From Leptolyngbyaceae cyanobacterium SM1_4_3 (GTDB lineage Bacteria > Cyanobacteriota > Cyanobacteriia > Elainellales > Elainellaceae), in assembly GCA_012031415.1 (NCBI GenBank), contig JAAUTN010000010.1:1-54970 (forward strand): DNA of 54,970 nt. Reading direction: 5' to 3'. Shown piece after piece: positions 35,367 through 44,799 of the stretch (position 1 is its first letter; each line of letters begins with the position of its first letter). The notes below the pieces were generated by a model. It saw only the letters and a program-made list of their open reading frames with translations. It had not been told where the DNA came from and searched no databases. The position numbers and the translations under genes were made by a program.

Positions 35367-38141
35367 CTATTGTTCTTCTCGTTGTGAGAGAGCATTCCAG
35401 GCTTGAATTGCCTCCTCCGTCCAGAGCCAGTTTTGGCTCAGCGCGTCTGCCTGGAAGCTAGTCGGGTCGCTCATCATTACCATTTGGTGAAGCTTGAAAG
35501 CTTTACTCTCCAGGTTGTCTTGGTCCGCAGAGGGTTGGTCAGCCGCAGCCTTTAGCGCCAGAGCAATTCCGGCGTAGGCATTGAGCGCATCCTCCCCTTG
35601 CACAAGCTGCTCAGGCAGAGGCACATCTGCATTGGCCGATCCCTCAGTCTGAGCTTTCAAATTAGCTGCCTGCTGGTCTTCTAACTCCGATAGGGCCGCC
35701 ACCCATTCTTGAATCGCTTCATTGAATTGATTCTCGGCATAGTGAGCAAAGCCCAAAGCAATGCGGTAGTTGGGATTGTCGGGCTGCTCTCGAACGGCGG
35801 TTCCCCAATAGCGTCGAACATCGTCAATGCCAAAGTTCTCATCTCCAGCTTGAATCGCTTGCCACGCCAGTCGCCCCCGCAAGAAGCTGACTTCAGGCTG
35901 ATCGAGTTCTGCCGGAGGTACAGTGGCAAGGGCAGCAACTGCCTGCGGCAAAGCATTGCGGTCTAGCAGCGCCCTGACGGCCCGCTCTCCTTCAGAAATC
36001 TGCCCCTGGTTAAAGTGTTCAATGGCGATCGCCGTCACAGTCGTAGTCTCAGCAGTGTCTAGGTCAGCCTCATCCACATCAGGCACTTCTGCCTCTAGCG
36101 TTTCAGAAATATCTGCCCCTTGCGGCAGTAAATTATCTGGGTTGCCCTCCGGATTGAACCAGTCCTTAGGCACCACCAGAAAGCTGATCAGGGCAATTAG
36201 CCCGACCCCAGCGGCCCCGACTAGCGGTAGCACAAACCGAGGCAATTGCTTTGTGCGAGAAGGAAGGGGCTGGAATACAGGCTGAATAGCAGCCACAACA
36301 CTTGCAGAACGGGCGGGTTGTTCAGCCGCCTGATCTGCTTCCAGTGGATGAGCAACCGAAGTCGCCCTAGAAAGCTGCGTGACAGGAACGTCATCATAAA
36401 CCCACTGACTAGACTCTGCATCCGGTTTAGCTTGGGTTCTGGAGATCGCCGTCTGACCAGCAGAATTAGCTCTTGCCTCGTCATACTCTAAATCCGGATC
36501 GGCAGCCTCCGTGACCAGCATTGCCTCTGACCCTGAGCCGTTCCGCCCTTCCTGGCTAGAAAGCTGGTTCAGCAGATTCGCTACGATGGACTGCTCTTCC
36601 TCGTAATCTACTGTGTCGCTGTCTAGCTCATCGTCCAGATCTGCTTCATACTCCGTATAGTCTGGTGCATAGCCTGGGTTCCCTCCCTCTGCCAGATCGG
36701 TCAAGTCATCATCCAGCAGCACGGCTTCATTCAACACTTGCCAGTCATCGGTTGGCTCTAGATAGCGAGAGTCTGGAACCGCATCAGCAGGCAAAGGGGG
36801 CGCTGATTTTGCCGTAGCTTGAGGAACGTCATATCCCTGCGGAATCAACATCAGCCGATCGGCGGGGTTGTCAAGGGTGCGATCGCCTTCCTTCAAATAG
36901 CCGTCAAATTCTGAATGCAGGTAAAGAATCGGTAGCGCCCAATAAAGCTGGTGAGAGCCGTAGGCAGAAACTAGCCCCTGCCGCGCCCGACTGAGGCTAA
37001 GGTCAATTGGGTAGCCTTGTTTCAAATTGCGGTAAAACAAACGGCTCAGCGTCAGCGCCACATCATCGGGAATTCGCTCTGCCATCGCCAGCACTGCCGG
37101 AATGCCGCGCCCCACCAGCGCCTCTGCCAGATTTCGCTCTCCCACATCAGAGGTAGGGTCAGCCGCCGCCGTGTAAGCTCCCCGACAGGAGTTAAACACC
37201 GCCATGCGGATGCCATTGTTGACCAGCAGCCCCGCTAGGTCATCACCCGTCAAGATTTCGGTCAGTCCCGTTTTGTTATTGACCAGATATAGATTGCCGC
37301 CAGAAGCACCCAGGTTGCTATGTCCTGCATAGTGCAAAACCTGATACTTTCCTTGTTCTAACGCCTGAGTCAGTTGTTCTCGTCCAGGCTGATCGAGAAT
37401 CGTTAACTGGATGTCGGGCAGCGTTTCGGTCAGACTTTCTGGCCAAGAGCCGCTTTGGTGGCGTAACTCTTGCTGGAGGTGGGTTGCTTCCCGTTTTAGC
37501 TCCAGTCGCTTTTGGTCAGTAGGAGCCGCAATCACCATGAGGATACGCAGCGGCTGGTCTGGCTCCTGGGGAAAAGGCGACACAGGCAGCATTAGGCTGG
37601 TGCCCGGCTGATAGCGAGAAAAGACAACTCCAGTGCCCGTCGCCACGGGACGAGGCGGCAGGCTCAGTCCATCTCGCTGACGCATTCTTTCAGCGGGCGA
37701 GTCGGTTTCATGCAGCACTTCCCAGGGCAGGCGGGGCAGGCGCGAACCCTTTAGCCCCAGCCGCAGCCGTAAGACTTCGCCGCGATGTTGGGCGATCGCC
37801 TGAGCCGTCATCCAGCTATCGCGCAGCGTCCCCTGAAACAAGGCACCATAAAGCTGCTGTCCGATTTCTGCCAGACTGAGGGGCGGCAGTGACGAATCAG
37901 CATCAGCAGGATTGTCTGAACTGCGGGACAGTTCAAATCCACCAATGCGGTTGACTCTATCTCCTTGCAGCACACCCAGCAGCGGATCGTTCATCAACTG
38001 CCGCGCCTGGGTCAGCCAATCTTCGACTGTCCATGTAACTTGCTCTTCTGCCAAAGGGACACCGGGCGCGACTCGCTCAGTCCGCACTAAATATTCTTCA
38101 TTCCCCACCGGGGTTACAGAGATGTGAAACTCCTGAGTCAC
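35367..38141 (-). CDS. CHAT-domain protein with a membrane segment and C-terminal TPR-like region
   Basis: A 924-residue protein. The N-terminal half is a CHAT (caspase-like) domain: LPWEVLHETDSPAERMRQRD, then the putative catalytic histidine in VLHYAGHSNLG (about residue 272) and cysteine in FNSCRGAYTA (about residue 318), followed by GIPAVLAMAERIPDDVALTL and ALPILYLH. An acidic low-complexity linker (about 480-620) leads to one membrane segment (about 640-660, LPLVGAAGVGLIALISFLVV). The region after it contains TPR-like helices (AVREQPDNPNYRIALGFAHY, FNEAIQEWVAALSELE). The topology suggests a cytoplasmic protease tethered to a membrane with a helical domain on the other side. CHAT proteins can act in programmed cell death or defence; substrates here are unknown and no effector neighbour is seen. 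Confidence 0.88.
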   Translation of the reverse strand: MTQEFHISVTPVGNEEYLVRTERVAPGVPLAEEQVTWTVEDWLTQARQLMNDPLLGVLQGDRVNRIGGFELSRSSDNPADADSSLPPLSLAEIGQQLYGALFQGTLRDSWMTAQAIAQHRGEVLRLRLGLKGSRLPRLPWEVLHETDSPAERMRQRDGLSLPPRPVATGTGVVFSRYQPGTSLMLPVSPFPQEPDQPLRILMVIAAPTDQKRLELKREATHLQQELRHQSGSWPESLTETLPDIQLTILDQPGREQLTQALEQGKYQVLHYAGHSNLGASGGNLYLVNNKTGLTEILTGDDLAGLLVNNGIRMAVFNSCRGAYTAAADPTSDVGERNLAEALVGRGIPAVLAMAERIPDDVALTLSRLFYRNLKQGYPIDLSLSRARQGLVSAYGSHQLYWALPILYLHSEFDGYLKEGDRTLDNPADRLMLIPQGYDVPQATAKSAPPLPADAVPDSRYLEPTDDWQVLNEAVLLDDDLTDLAEGGNPGYAPDYTEYEADLDDELDSDTVDYEEEQSIVANLLNQLSSQEGRNGSGSEAMLVTEAADPDLEYDEARANSAGQTAISRTQAKPDAESSQWVYDDVPVTQLSRATSVAHPLEADQAAEQPARSASVVAAIQPVFQPLPSRTKQLPRFVLPLVGAAGVGLIALISFLVVPKDWFNPEGNPDNLLPQGADISETLEAEVPDVDEADLDTAETTTVTAIAIEHFNQGQISEGERAVRALLDRNALPQAVAALATVPPAELDQPEVSFLRGRLAWQAIQAGDENFGIDDVRRYWGTAVREQPDNPNYRIALGFAHYAENQFNEAIQEWVAALSELEDQQAANLKAQTEGSANADVPLPEQLVQGEDALNAYAGIALALKAAADQPSADQDNLESKAFKLHQMVMMSDPTSFQADALSQNWLWTEEAIQAWNALSQREEQ

Positions 38142-38786
38142 CGTTACCGCGCTCTCCTGACTTCTGATTTGGTAGTTCTGCCTGGTTGCTCTGTGGGAAT
38201 AAGGCTGTATCCAATTGGACGGGTCAAAGGCTCAAAAAGTTACTTGCTGTAGGATCTTTCTCTCTGCCAGCAGACAAACTTTTTACGGATTTCTCATGTG
38301 AGATGAGCAGTAAACCTGTTTTCTCGCTCTAACCAACCCGTAAGACATCCGACTCAATCCAATTTTATTCCGGATGGCAACCCGCTCCCTAGAACAGTGG
38401 AATGGTAGATGCACCCTGATTTAACTCCCTGGCTCACTTGTTTGAGTTGGGGAGTTTTTTTGTGCATAGTCCCGTTTGAAACGCTGCTCACGAAGCGACG
38501 ACTTTTGAACTATTTTTGAACTATTGAGTTGAACTATTTGAATGATTACAGATCAATTACAGCTTCAGCTTTACGAATAATCTTAAGCAGGGTAGATACA
38601 AGACCTAACCCTACAATCCCCAAAATCATCCTATTGGAGATGAGGGGTATCACCCCCCACAACTGAAACCTCAACTAGAGGGATTTGTGAAATCCGTGGT
38701 GCGTCTCCAATTCAGCGAAAACACTGAATTTTTAAAGATTTAGTAATGAGGATATGAAGCTCATGTGAGCCGCAAATTTAGTCTGG
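38142..38786. other. 645-bp intergenic region with an orphan plus-strand terminator
   Basis: The longest gene-free stretch in the window. It lies upstream of the CHAT gene (minus) and downstream of the small membrane-protein gene (minus). A strong plus-strand terminator at 38423-38461 has no plus-strand gene before it. The rest shows GGGTATCACCCCCC at about 38645 and AT-rich sequence but no convincing frame. Confidence 0.5.
38423..38461 (+). terminator. Rho-independent terminator without an upstream gene
   Basis: AACTCCCTGGCTCA and TGAGTTGGGGAGTT pair over 14 positions (three of them G-U), loop CTTGTT, followed by seven T. This is the best-formed plus-strand terminator in the window. The nearest plus-strand gene upstream is the VOC gene more than 3 kb away, so it probably ends a short untranslated RNA starting within about 38150-38400. 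Confidence 0.75.
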
Positions 38787-38999
38787 TTAATGAATAGACC
38801 GGATTTGGGTAGAGGGGTATAACAGAGCCGCAATCAGCAGCAATAGCTGTATGAACCAGGGAGCAGAAAACAAGCTAAAAACCAGGCTGACGATCGCCAC
38901 TGCGAGAAGGGCGATCGCCACCTCTTCAGAAAATTTCTCAACTTTGTCGTAGAACCGAACTGCTCCAATCGTGGCAACCAATGAAGCGATGAACCACAT
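38787..38999 (-). CDS. Small membrane protein of unknown function
   Basis: A 70-residue protein with two predicted membrane helices (WFIASLVATIGAVRF and VAIALLAVAIVSLVFSLFSA plus FIQLLLLIAALLYP) and a short basic tail. A purine-rich AGGGTAAG precedes the ATG at 38999. I do not recognise the family. Reading-frame quality (hydrophobic helices, sensible start) favours a real gene. Confidence 0.55.
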   Translation of the reverse strand: MWFIASLVATIGAVRFYDKVEKFSEEVAIALLAVAIVSLVFSLFSAPWFIQLLLLIAALLYPSTQIRSIH

Positions 39000-39193
39000 T
39001 TGCTTACCCTAACCAAACGAAAAAGTTCATATTTAGTAAAGTACGCCACTTCCCAACAAACTTTATCGGTCAGTTGACTCACCCGACTGGGCGATTTAAC
39101 GTCGCCCACAGCGACCCGTCTGCCACAGCCAACCCGTCGCGAAGTGGAACGATCTCAAGCAAAATAGAGTATGCACTCAGACAGGGGTGAATT

Positions 39194-40030
39194 ATGCTTG
39201 CACACATTCTGGCGCTGACGGTTGGTTTCGGCAGTTTCATGCTCTATACGTCTGCCTTCTTCTTTCCAGAAGTTCATCGCAAAAACGACTTTGCCTGGAG
39301 CGGCGTAGGGATGTTTTATGCCCTCGTGCTGTGGGTTTGTGCCGGACGGATTACGGGCGGAGTGCTGCTGGGGCAGACTGCCAGTGTCGCGCTGTTGGGC
39401 TGGTTGGGCTGGCAGACATTGGCGCTAAGACGAACGCTGACTCCCCGTGACCAGCAAACCCGGCTACCCGGATCAGCTAAATCTTTGAGTGAAGCGTTCC
39501 AGAATGGGTTAAAGCAACTTCAGACAACGCTGCCGCAGCGATTGCAAAAGTTACCGCTGCTGAATAACCTGGTACAGCCTGTCGCGAGGTCGTTGGCGGT
39601 AATCGCCTCCTCCCTCCAAAACCTGCTCAAGCCTAAACCTAAACTTAAGCGATCGCCCAAAACCCGTTCCGCCCAACCTCGTGCTAATCCGCCTGCACCA
39701 GCCGCTGATGAAAAAGTTGAGGCTTCAGTCGAAGTGGAAGAGGCGATCGCTGAATTTGAAGATTTAGACGAATTTGAAGATTTAGACGAATTTGAAGATT
39801 TAGACGAATTTGAAGATTTAGACGAATTTGAAGATCTAGACGAATTAGAGTCGGCTGCATCATCAGACACACCAACACCCGCTGCCACTGAACTGATTCC
39901 TGAAGCAGAGGTTGTATCGGAGACGAGTTCAGAGCGATCGCCCCCCCAAAGTCCGACATCCCTAAGGCTCCGTAATTTCGCCAGTTCGAGCTGTCATCAC
40001 CAAAATTCGCTCAATCTGGGTAGGGGTTAA
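39194..40030 (+). CDS. ycf66: Ycf66-family protein with an acidic repeat tail
   Basis: The first 90 residues (ALTVGFGSFMLYTSAFFFPE, VHRKNDFAWSGVGMFYALVL, WVCAGRITGGVLLGQTASVA) match Ycf66, a plastid/cyanobacterial family with two or three membrane helices and unknown function. A basic linker follows, then five near-identical FEDLDE units (residues about 187-217), a Ser/Thr/Pro-rich stretch, and an unusual ending LRLRNFASSSCHHQNSLNLG encoded antisense to the subtilase C-terminus (69-bp convergent overlap). A run of seven C at about 39941 precedes this; with six, the protein would stop at about 39964, next to the subtilase stop codon. The true C-terminus is therefore uncertain. Confidence 0.85.
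   Translation: MLAHILALTVGFGSFMLYTSAFFFPEVHRKNDFAWSGVGMFYALVLWVCAGRITGGVLLGQTASVALLGWLGWQTLALRRTLTPRDQQTRLPGSAKSLSEAFQNGLKQLQTTLPQRLQKLPLLNNLVQPVARSLAVIASSLQNLLKPKPKLKRSPKTRSAQPRANPPAPAADEKVEASVEVEEAIAEFEDLDEFEDLDEFEDLDEFEDLDEFEDLDELESAASSDTPTPAATELIPEAEVVSETSSERSPPQSPTSLRLRNFASSSCHHQNSLNLGRG
39757..39846. repeat. 18-bp tandem repeat encoding FEDLDE
   Basis: GAATTTGAAGATTTAGAC repeats five times almost without change, encoding Glu-Phe-Glu-Asp-Leu-Asp units in the Ycf66 tail. Near identity at the DNA level implies recent expansion or ongoing copy-number change. Confidence 0.9.
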
Positions 40031-41542
40031 ATCAGGGTTAGCGCTCAACATTAGCGCCACCACACCTGCAACGTGAGGGGTTGCCATTGATGTGCCAGAC
40101 CAATAATCCTCATAAGCACCACCCGGAACCGTCGAGCGAACTTCAACACCTGGTGCTACTAAAAAAGATAGCGGTTTGCGCCCAGCAGGAGTAGAAAAGC
40201 TAGCCACTCTACGCTGAGAGTCGATCGCCCCTACACCAATTCCCAACCGCTTTAACCCAAACAGGGCCGGTTCAATCGGCTGCACGGCTCCCAGGCTGTC
40301 CCGCTCATTGCCGGAAGCCATCACCGCCACCACGCCCGCCCGACGAACATACTTCAGGGCCAATTCAGTCTGGCGCATATTGGGGTCGCCCGGATAGCTG
40401 CCCAGGCTCATGCTAATGACCTTTGCGCCGTTTTGCACGGCATAGCGGATGCCAGCCGCAACGTTTGCATCAAACTTCTGAAAAGAATTATCTTCTTCGC
40501 TATCAATTACCCGTACAGGCATAATTTTGGCAGCGTGAGCCACACCCGTCACGCCAAAGCGATTTCGAGTTGCAGCAATCGTGCCCGCTACGTGTGTGCC
40601 GTGACCATAAAAATCACTGACATCATTGCTGTCTCGTCCAGCAAAATTCCAGCCGTGAATGTCATCAATGAATCCATTGCGATCGTCGTCCAGCCCATTA
40701 TTTGGAATTTCGCCCTGGTTCTTCCAAATATTCGCTTCTAGGTCAGGATGACGAATGTCAACGCCAGTATCTAATACCGCAACGGTCACGTTTTTGCCTG
40801 CATAGCCTTTTGCCCAGACTTCTGGCGCTTTGACTAAATCCAGTCCCCAATTGCTGCTGCCCAGGTCACGCACTGCCTTGAAGGGCTTTTGCCCCACAGC
40901 ACGGGCAACCGCTGCTGCCGCGTCAACCAGCCCGTAGCCATAGGAAAAGTTGAATTTACCGACGGAAGCCGGAAAATTGTGCAGACTCAGTTCATAGGAA
41001 CCTGTTGCGCGAGAAGTGGCGCTGCTGACACGAATCACATAGTTTAAGTTAGGTTTGACTGTAAAGGTAAGGCTGGAATCGGTGCCCTGAAGAGTGCTGT
41101 TGTTATTGGAAGCAAGAATTTTGTTGGTGCGGGGATCTATGAGTGCCAGGTAAGCATCAAAGCGTGAAGACTCAAGCTCAATATGAAGCTGCTGCCCTTG
41201 CCTCAACCCCAACAGGCGATAGTGATCCAGGTAATAGGATGTCTGTGGGTGGAATGGGTCAGAATACACTGTGTCCTGGTGGCTGAGCTTGCCTTTTAAC
41301 ACCACATCTTTGTCAGTTGGTGTTTTGGAGGGAGGAAATTTAATCGCAATGTCCTTCCGGCGGCTACGCGAATCAGTTGTGCTGGCAGCGGCATGAAAGG
41401 TCTTATTTTTAAAGGAAAGACTGGAGCGGTGTGTCAGTTCACCTGGCTGAAGTGAATGCTGAAGCTGCAAATGGGACTGCAAGCGGCCAGAGGGCATTTC
41501 TTGACTTGAAGAATTTGGGTAGGAGCGCAAGAACGAGGACAT
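39962..41542 (-). CDS. Subtilisin-like serine protease (S8) with N-terminal PPC-like domain
   Basis: A 526-residue protease. The first 80 residues are Ser/Lys-rich and lack a clear signal peptide. A PPC-like beta domain follows (about 85-195: DPFHPQTSYYLDHYRLLGLR, LTFTVKPNLNYVIRVSSATS). The S8 catalytic domain has the aspartate in VAVLDTGVDIRHPDL, histidine in GHGTHVAGTIAA, oxyanion Asn in VVAVMASGNERD and serine in GTSMATPHVAGVVALML, so it is complete. Substrates unknown. Its stop codon lies inside the tail of the convergent ycf66 gene. Confidence 0.92.
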   Translation of the reverse strand: MSSFLRSYPNSSSQEMPSGRLQSHLQLQHSLQPGELTHRSSLSFKNKTFHAAASTTDSRSRRKDIAIKFPPSKTPTDKDVVLKGKLSHQDTVYSDPFHPQTSYYLDHYRLLGLRQGQQLHIELESSRFDAYLALIDPRTNKILASNNNSTLQGTDSSLTFTVKPNLNYVIRVSSATSRATGSYELSLHNFPASVGKFNFSYGYGLVDAAAAVARAVGQKPFKAVRDLGSSNWGLDLVKAPEVWAKGYAGKNVTVAVLDTGVDIRHPDLEANIWKNQGEIPNNGLDDDRNGFIDDIHGWNFAGRDSNDVSDFYGHGTHVAGTIAATRNRFGVTGVAHAAKIMPVRVIDSEEDNSFQKFDANVAAGIRYAVQNGAKVISMSLGSYPGDPNMRQTELALKYVRRAGVVAVMASGNERDSLGAVQPIEPALFGLKRLGIGVGAIDSQRRVASFSTPAGRKPLSFLVAPGVEVRSTVPGGAYEDYWSGTSMATPHVAGVVALMLSANPDLTPTQIERILVMTARTGEITEP

Positions 41543-41752
41543 AATTAGCTTTGCAGTTAGGACGGTTAGCTTACTGGTTAATTCTTCTACTGCTGAGTTC
41601 TACTGCTGGTAGGTGCTGATTCGTGTTGCAAATTCACATCAAGAAAGTTGAAGCTTGAGGGGCTTCTGGCTCATAATGGTTCGATAACTCGTGCTTTGGA
41701 TCTTGATACAGTTCGAGTTTTAGTTATTCCCCTAATCTATCCCCCAGCGATC

Positions 41753-44683
41753 GTGACAGAACCAGGAAGCTATAAAGATACCGTTAACCTGCCTAAGACT
41801 CAGTTTGATATGCGGGCTAATGCCGTCAAGCGAGAGCCAGAACTGCAAAAATTTTGGGCAGATCATCAGATTTACGAAAAGCTTTCTCAGAACAATCCGG
41901 GGGAACCGTTTATTCTGCATGATGGACCGCCCTACGCAAATGGGTCGCTACACATTGGTCATGCGATGAATAAGACGCTGAAAGACATCATCAACAAATT
42001 TCAGTTGCTTAAAGGGCGAAAGGTTCGCTATGTCCCCGGTTGGGACTGTCACGGGCTGCCGATTGAGCTAAAGGTGCTTCAGGCGATGAAGCCCGAAGAG
42101 CGGCAAAACCTGACCCCAATTGAGTTGCGCCATCGAGCTAAAGAATGGGCTTTAGGGCAACAGCGGCAGCAGTGTGAAAGCTTTATGCGCTATGGCGTTT
42201 GGGGCGACTGGGAGCATCCTTACCTGACGATGACTCCAGAGTATGAGGCGGCTCAAATCGGCGTGTTTGGGCAGATGGTGCTAAAAGGCTACATCTACCG
42301 AGGGCTAAAGTCGGTGCATTGGAGTCCTAGTTCGCGCACGGCCCTAGCAGAAGCAGAATTGGAATATCCAGAGGGACACACGTCGCGCAGTATCTATGCG
42401 GCGTTTCCGATGGTGAGTCTGGCAGAGTCGGCTCAGGCTTTCTCGCCCTACCTGTCGGAATTGGGTGTGGCGATCTGGACGACGACTCCCTGGACGATTC
42501 CGGCAAACTTGGCAGTGGCAGTGAATCCTGAACTGACCTATGCGGTGGTTGAGGTTAGTGAAGATGTGAGTGCGGATGATTTGGGGGCGGCCCAACAAGC
42601 CACAGAAACAGGCAAATCCTCTGGCATTTTCTTCCGCTACCTGATCGTCGCCAAAGATCTGGTCGAGCGGCTGTCTAAGCTGCTGAATGTCTCGCTTACC
42701 GTCAAAGCCGAACTGCCTGGAAAAGCGCTAGAGTTTTCCACCTACCGCCATCCGCTGTTTGAGCGGGAAAGCCCGATTGTAATTGGCGGTGATTACGTTA
42801 CGACTGAATCGGGAACGGGTCTGGTGCATACGGCTCCCGGTCACGGTGAGGACGACTTTAGGGTGGGTCAGCAGTATGGGTTGCCCATTCTCTCGCCCGT
42901 TGACGATGCGGGTAATTTTACCGAAGAGGCGGGGCCGTTTGCCGGACTGAACGTGCTGAAAGATGCAAATGGGGCAGTGATTGAGGCGATGATCGAAGCC
43001 AGATCGCTGCTCAAGGAAGAAACCTATGCTCACCGCTATCCTTACGATTGGCGCACCAAGCAGCCGACGATTTTCCGGGCAACCGAGCAGTGGTTTGCGT
43101 CGGTGGAAGGGTTCCGGGATGAGGCGTTGAAGGCGATCGCCCAAGTCCATTGGATTCCCGAACAAGGCGAAAACCGCATCACCGCAATGGTGGCAGACCG
43201 TTCTGACTGGTGCATTTCCCGTCAGCGCAGTTGGGGCGTTCCCATTCCGGTGTTTTATGACGAGGAAACGGGCGAACCGCTGCTAAACGAAGAAACGATC
43301 AATTACGTTCAGTCCATCTTTGCTGAAAAAGGCTCCGATGCCTGGTGGGAACTTCCGATCGAGGAACTGTTGCCCGAATCGTACCGCAGCAACGGTCGCA
43401 CCTACCGCAAAGGCATGGACACGATGGATGTCTGGTTTGATTCCGGTTCCTCCTGGGCGGCGGTGGCTAAACAGCGAGAAGGCTTGCGCTATCCGGTGGA
43501 GATGTACCTGGAAGGGTCGGACCAGCACCGAGGCTGGTTTCAGTCCAGCTTGCTAACCAGTGTGGCGACGAACGGCTGCGCCCCTTACAAAACGGTGTTA
43601 ACTCACGGTTTTGTGCTGGATGAGCAGGGCAGGAAAATGAGTAAGTCGCTGGGCAACGTCGTCGATCCGAATGTGGTGATCGAAGGCGGCAAAAACCAGA
43701 AAGCGGAGCCGCCCTATGGAGCAGACGTGTTGCGGCTGTGGGTGTCGTCGGTGGACTATTCCTCTGATGTGCCGCTGGGCAAAAACATCCTCAAGCAAAT
43801 GTCGGATGTGTACCGCAAAATCCGCAATACGGCGCGATTCTTGCTAGGCAACCTGCACGATTTTGATCCGGCAAAAGATGCTGTCCCCTATGAGCAACTG
43901 CCGGAACTGGATCGCTATATGCTGCACCGGATAACGGAGGTGTTTACGGAGGTGACGGATGCATTCGAGAGCTTCCAGTTTTTCCGCTTTTTCCAGACGG
44001 TGCAAAATTTCTGCACGGTGGATTTGTCTAACTTTTACCTCGACATTGCCAAAGATCGGCTGTACATCAGCGCGGCAGATACACTCCGTCGCCGCAGTTG
44101 CCAGACTGTGTTGGCAGTGGCGATCGAAAACCTGGCACGGGCGATCGCCCCCGTCCTTTCCCACATGGCGGAAGACATTTGGCAGTTCCTCCCCTACTCC
44201 ACGCCTTACGAATCGGTGTTTGAGTCGGGCTGGGTGAAGCTAGACGAGTGGAAAAATCCTGACCTAGCGGCTTCCTGGCAGCAGCTTCGGCGCATCCGGT
44301 TTGAGGTAAATAAAGTGCTAGAGCAGGCACGGGCAGAAAAGGCGATCGGGTCTTCCCTAGAAGCAAAGGTATTGCTCTATGTGCCTGATTTGGAACTGCG
44401 CCAAACGCTGCAATCGATGAATCCGGCGGATAGTCTCAGCAGCAATGGCGTGGATGAACTGCGCTATCTGTTCCTCACGTCTCAGGTTGAACTGTTAGAC
44501 AGTCCGGCAGCGCTAGCAGACCTGAAGTATCAGTCACAGTCGGATGCATTGGGTGTGGGTGTGGTAGATGCTGAGGGGGTAAAGTGCGATCGCTGCTGGA
44601 ACTATTCCGTCCACGTTGGTGAGTCTAAAGAGCATCCTTTGCTGTGCGAACGGTGTGTCCCAGCTCTAGCAGGCAAATTCTAA
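41753..44683 (+). CDS. ileS: Isoleucyl-tRNA synthetase
   Basis: IleRS charges tRNA-Ile. The protein has the class I HIGH motif (GSLHIGHAMNK), the editing domain (TTPWTIPANLAVAVN), GSDQHRGWFQSS, the KMSKS motif (GRKMSKSLGN), the anticodon-binding domain and a C-terminal zinc finger with CDRCWNYSVHVG and LLCERC. The frame is open from 41648, but homology begins TEPGSYKDTVNLPKTQFDMR, so I start at the GTG at 41753 (976 residues). This GTG has no strong Shine-Dalgarno sequence, so the ATG at 41648 remains possible. Monocistronic. Confidence 0.96.
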   Translation: MTEPGSYKDTVNLPKTQFDMRANAVKREPELQKFWADHQIYEKLSQNNPGEPFILHDGPPYANGSLHIGHAMNKTLKDIINKFQLLKGRKVRYVPGWDCHGLPIELKVLQAMKPEERQNLTPIELRHRAKEWALGQQRQQCESFMRYGVWGDWEHPYLTMTPEYEAAQIGVFGQMVLKGYIYRGLKSVHWSPSSRTALAEAELEYPEGHTSRSIYAAFPMVSLAESAQAFSPYLSELGVAIWTTTPWTIPANLAVAVNPELTYAVVEVSEDVSADDLGAAQQATETGKSSGIFFRYLIVAKDLVERLSKLLNVSLTVKAELPGKALEFSTYRHPLFERESPIVIGGDYVTTESGTGLVHTAPGHGEDDFRVGQQYGLPILSPVDDAGNFTEEAGPFAGLNVLKDANGAVIEAMIEARSLLKEETYAHRYPYDWRTKQPTIFRATEQWFASVEGFRDEALKAIAQVHWIPEQGENRITAMVADRSDWCISRQRSWGVPIPVFYDEETGEPLLNEETINYVQSIFAEKGSDAWWELPIEELLPESYRSNGRTYRKGMDTMDVWFDSGSSWAAVAKQREGLRYPVEMYLEGSDQHRGWFQSSLLTSVATNGCAPYKTVLTHGFVLDEQGRKMSKSLGNVVDPNVVIEGGKNQKAEPPYGADVLRLWVSSVDYSSDVPLGKNILKQMSDVYRKIRNTARFLLGNLHDFDPAKDAVPYEQLPELDRYMLHRITEVFTEVTDAFESFQFFRFFQTVQNFCTVDLSNFYLDIAKDRLYISAADTLRRRSCQTVLAVAIENLARAIAPVLSHMAEDIWQFLPYSTPYESVFESGWVKLDEWKNPDLAASWQQLRRIRFEVNKVLEQARAEKAIGSSLEAKVLLYVPDLELRQTLQSMNPADSLSSNGVDELRYLFLTSQVELLDSPAALADLKYQSQSDALGVGVVDAEGVKCDRCWNYSVHVGESKEHPLLCERCVPALAGKF

Positions 44684-44694
44684 GTCAACTGTAG

Positions 44695-44725
44695 GATGGG
44701 CAAAGGGCGTTAGCCCGTGCCCATC
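44695..44725. terminator. Hairpin after ileS
   Basis: GATGGGCA (44695-44702) pairs with TGCCCATC (44718-44725), and an inner GGGC/GCCC stem closes on GTTA. It lies 12 bp after the ileS stop codon, so it is a likely stop signal, although no T-run follows. It also resembles common GGGC-TTAGCCC intergenic repeats. Confidence 0.6.
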
Positions 44726-44799
44726 TATCCACTGCACTTTGATGAACACCCTCTGTTTTGCCCATTCTGCAAAATGGCGATCGCTCCATTCACAAGTAG

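Noticed and set aside
39520-39888. Minus-strand Ser/Asn repeat frame of 122 codons
   Set aside because: Antisense to the acidic FEDLDE repeats of ycf66; repeat shadows are expected.
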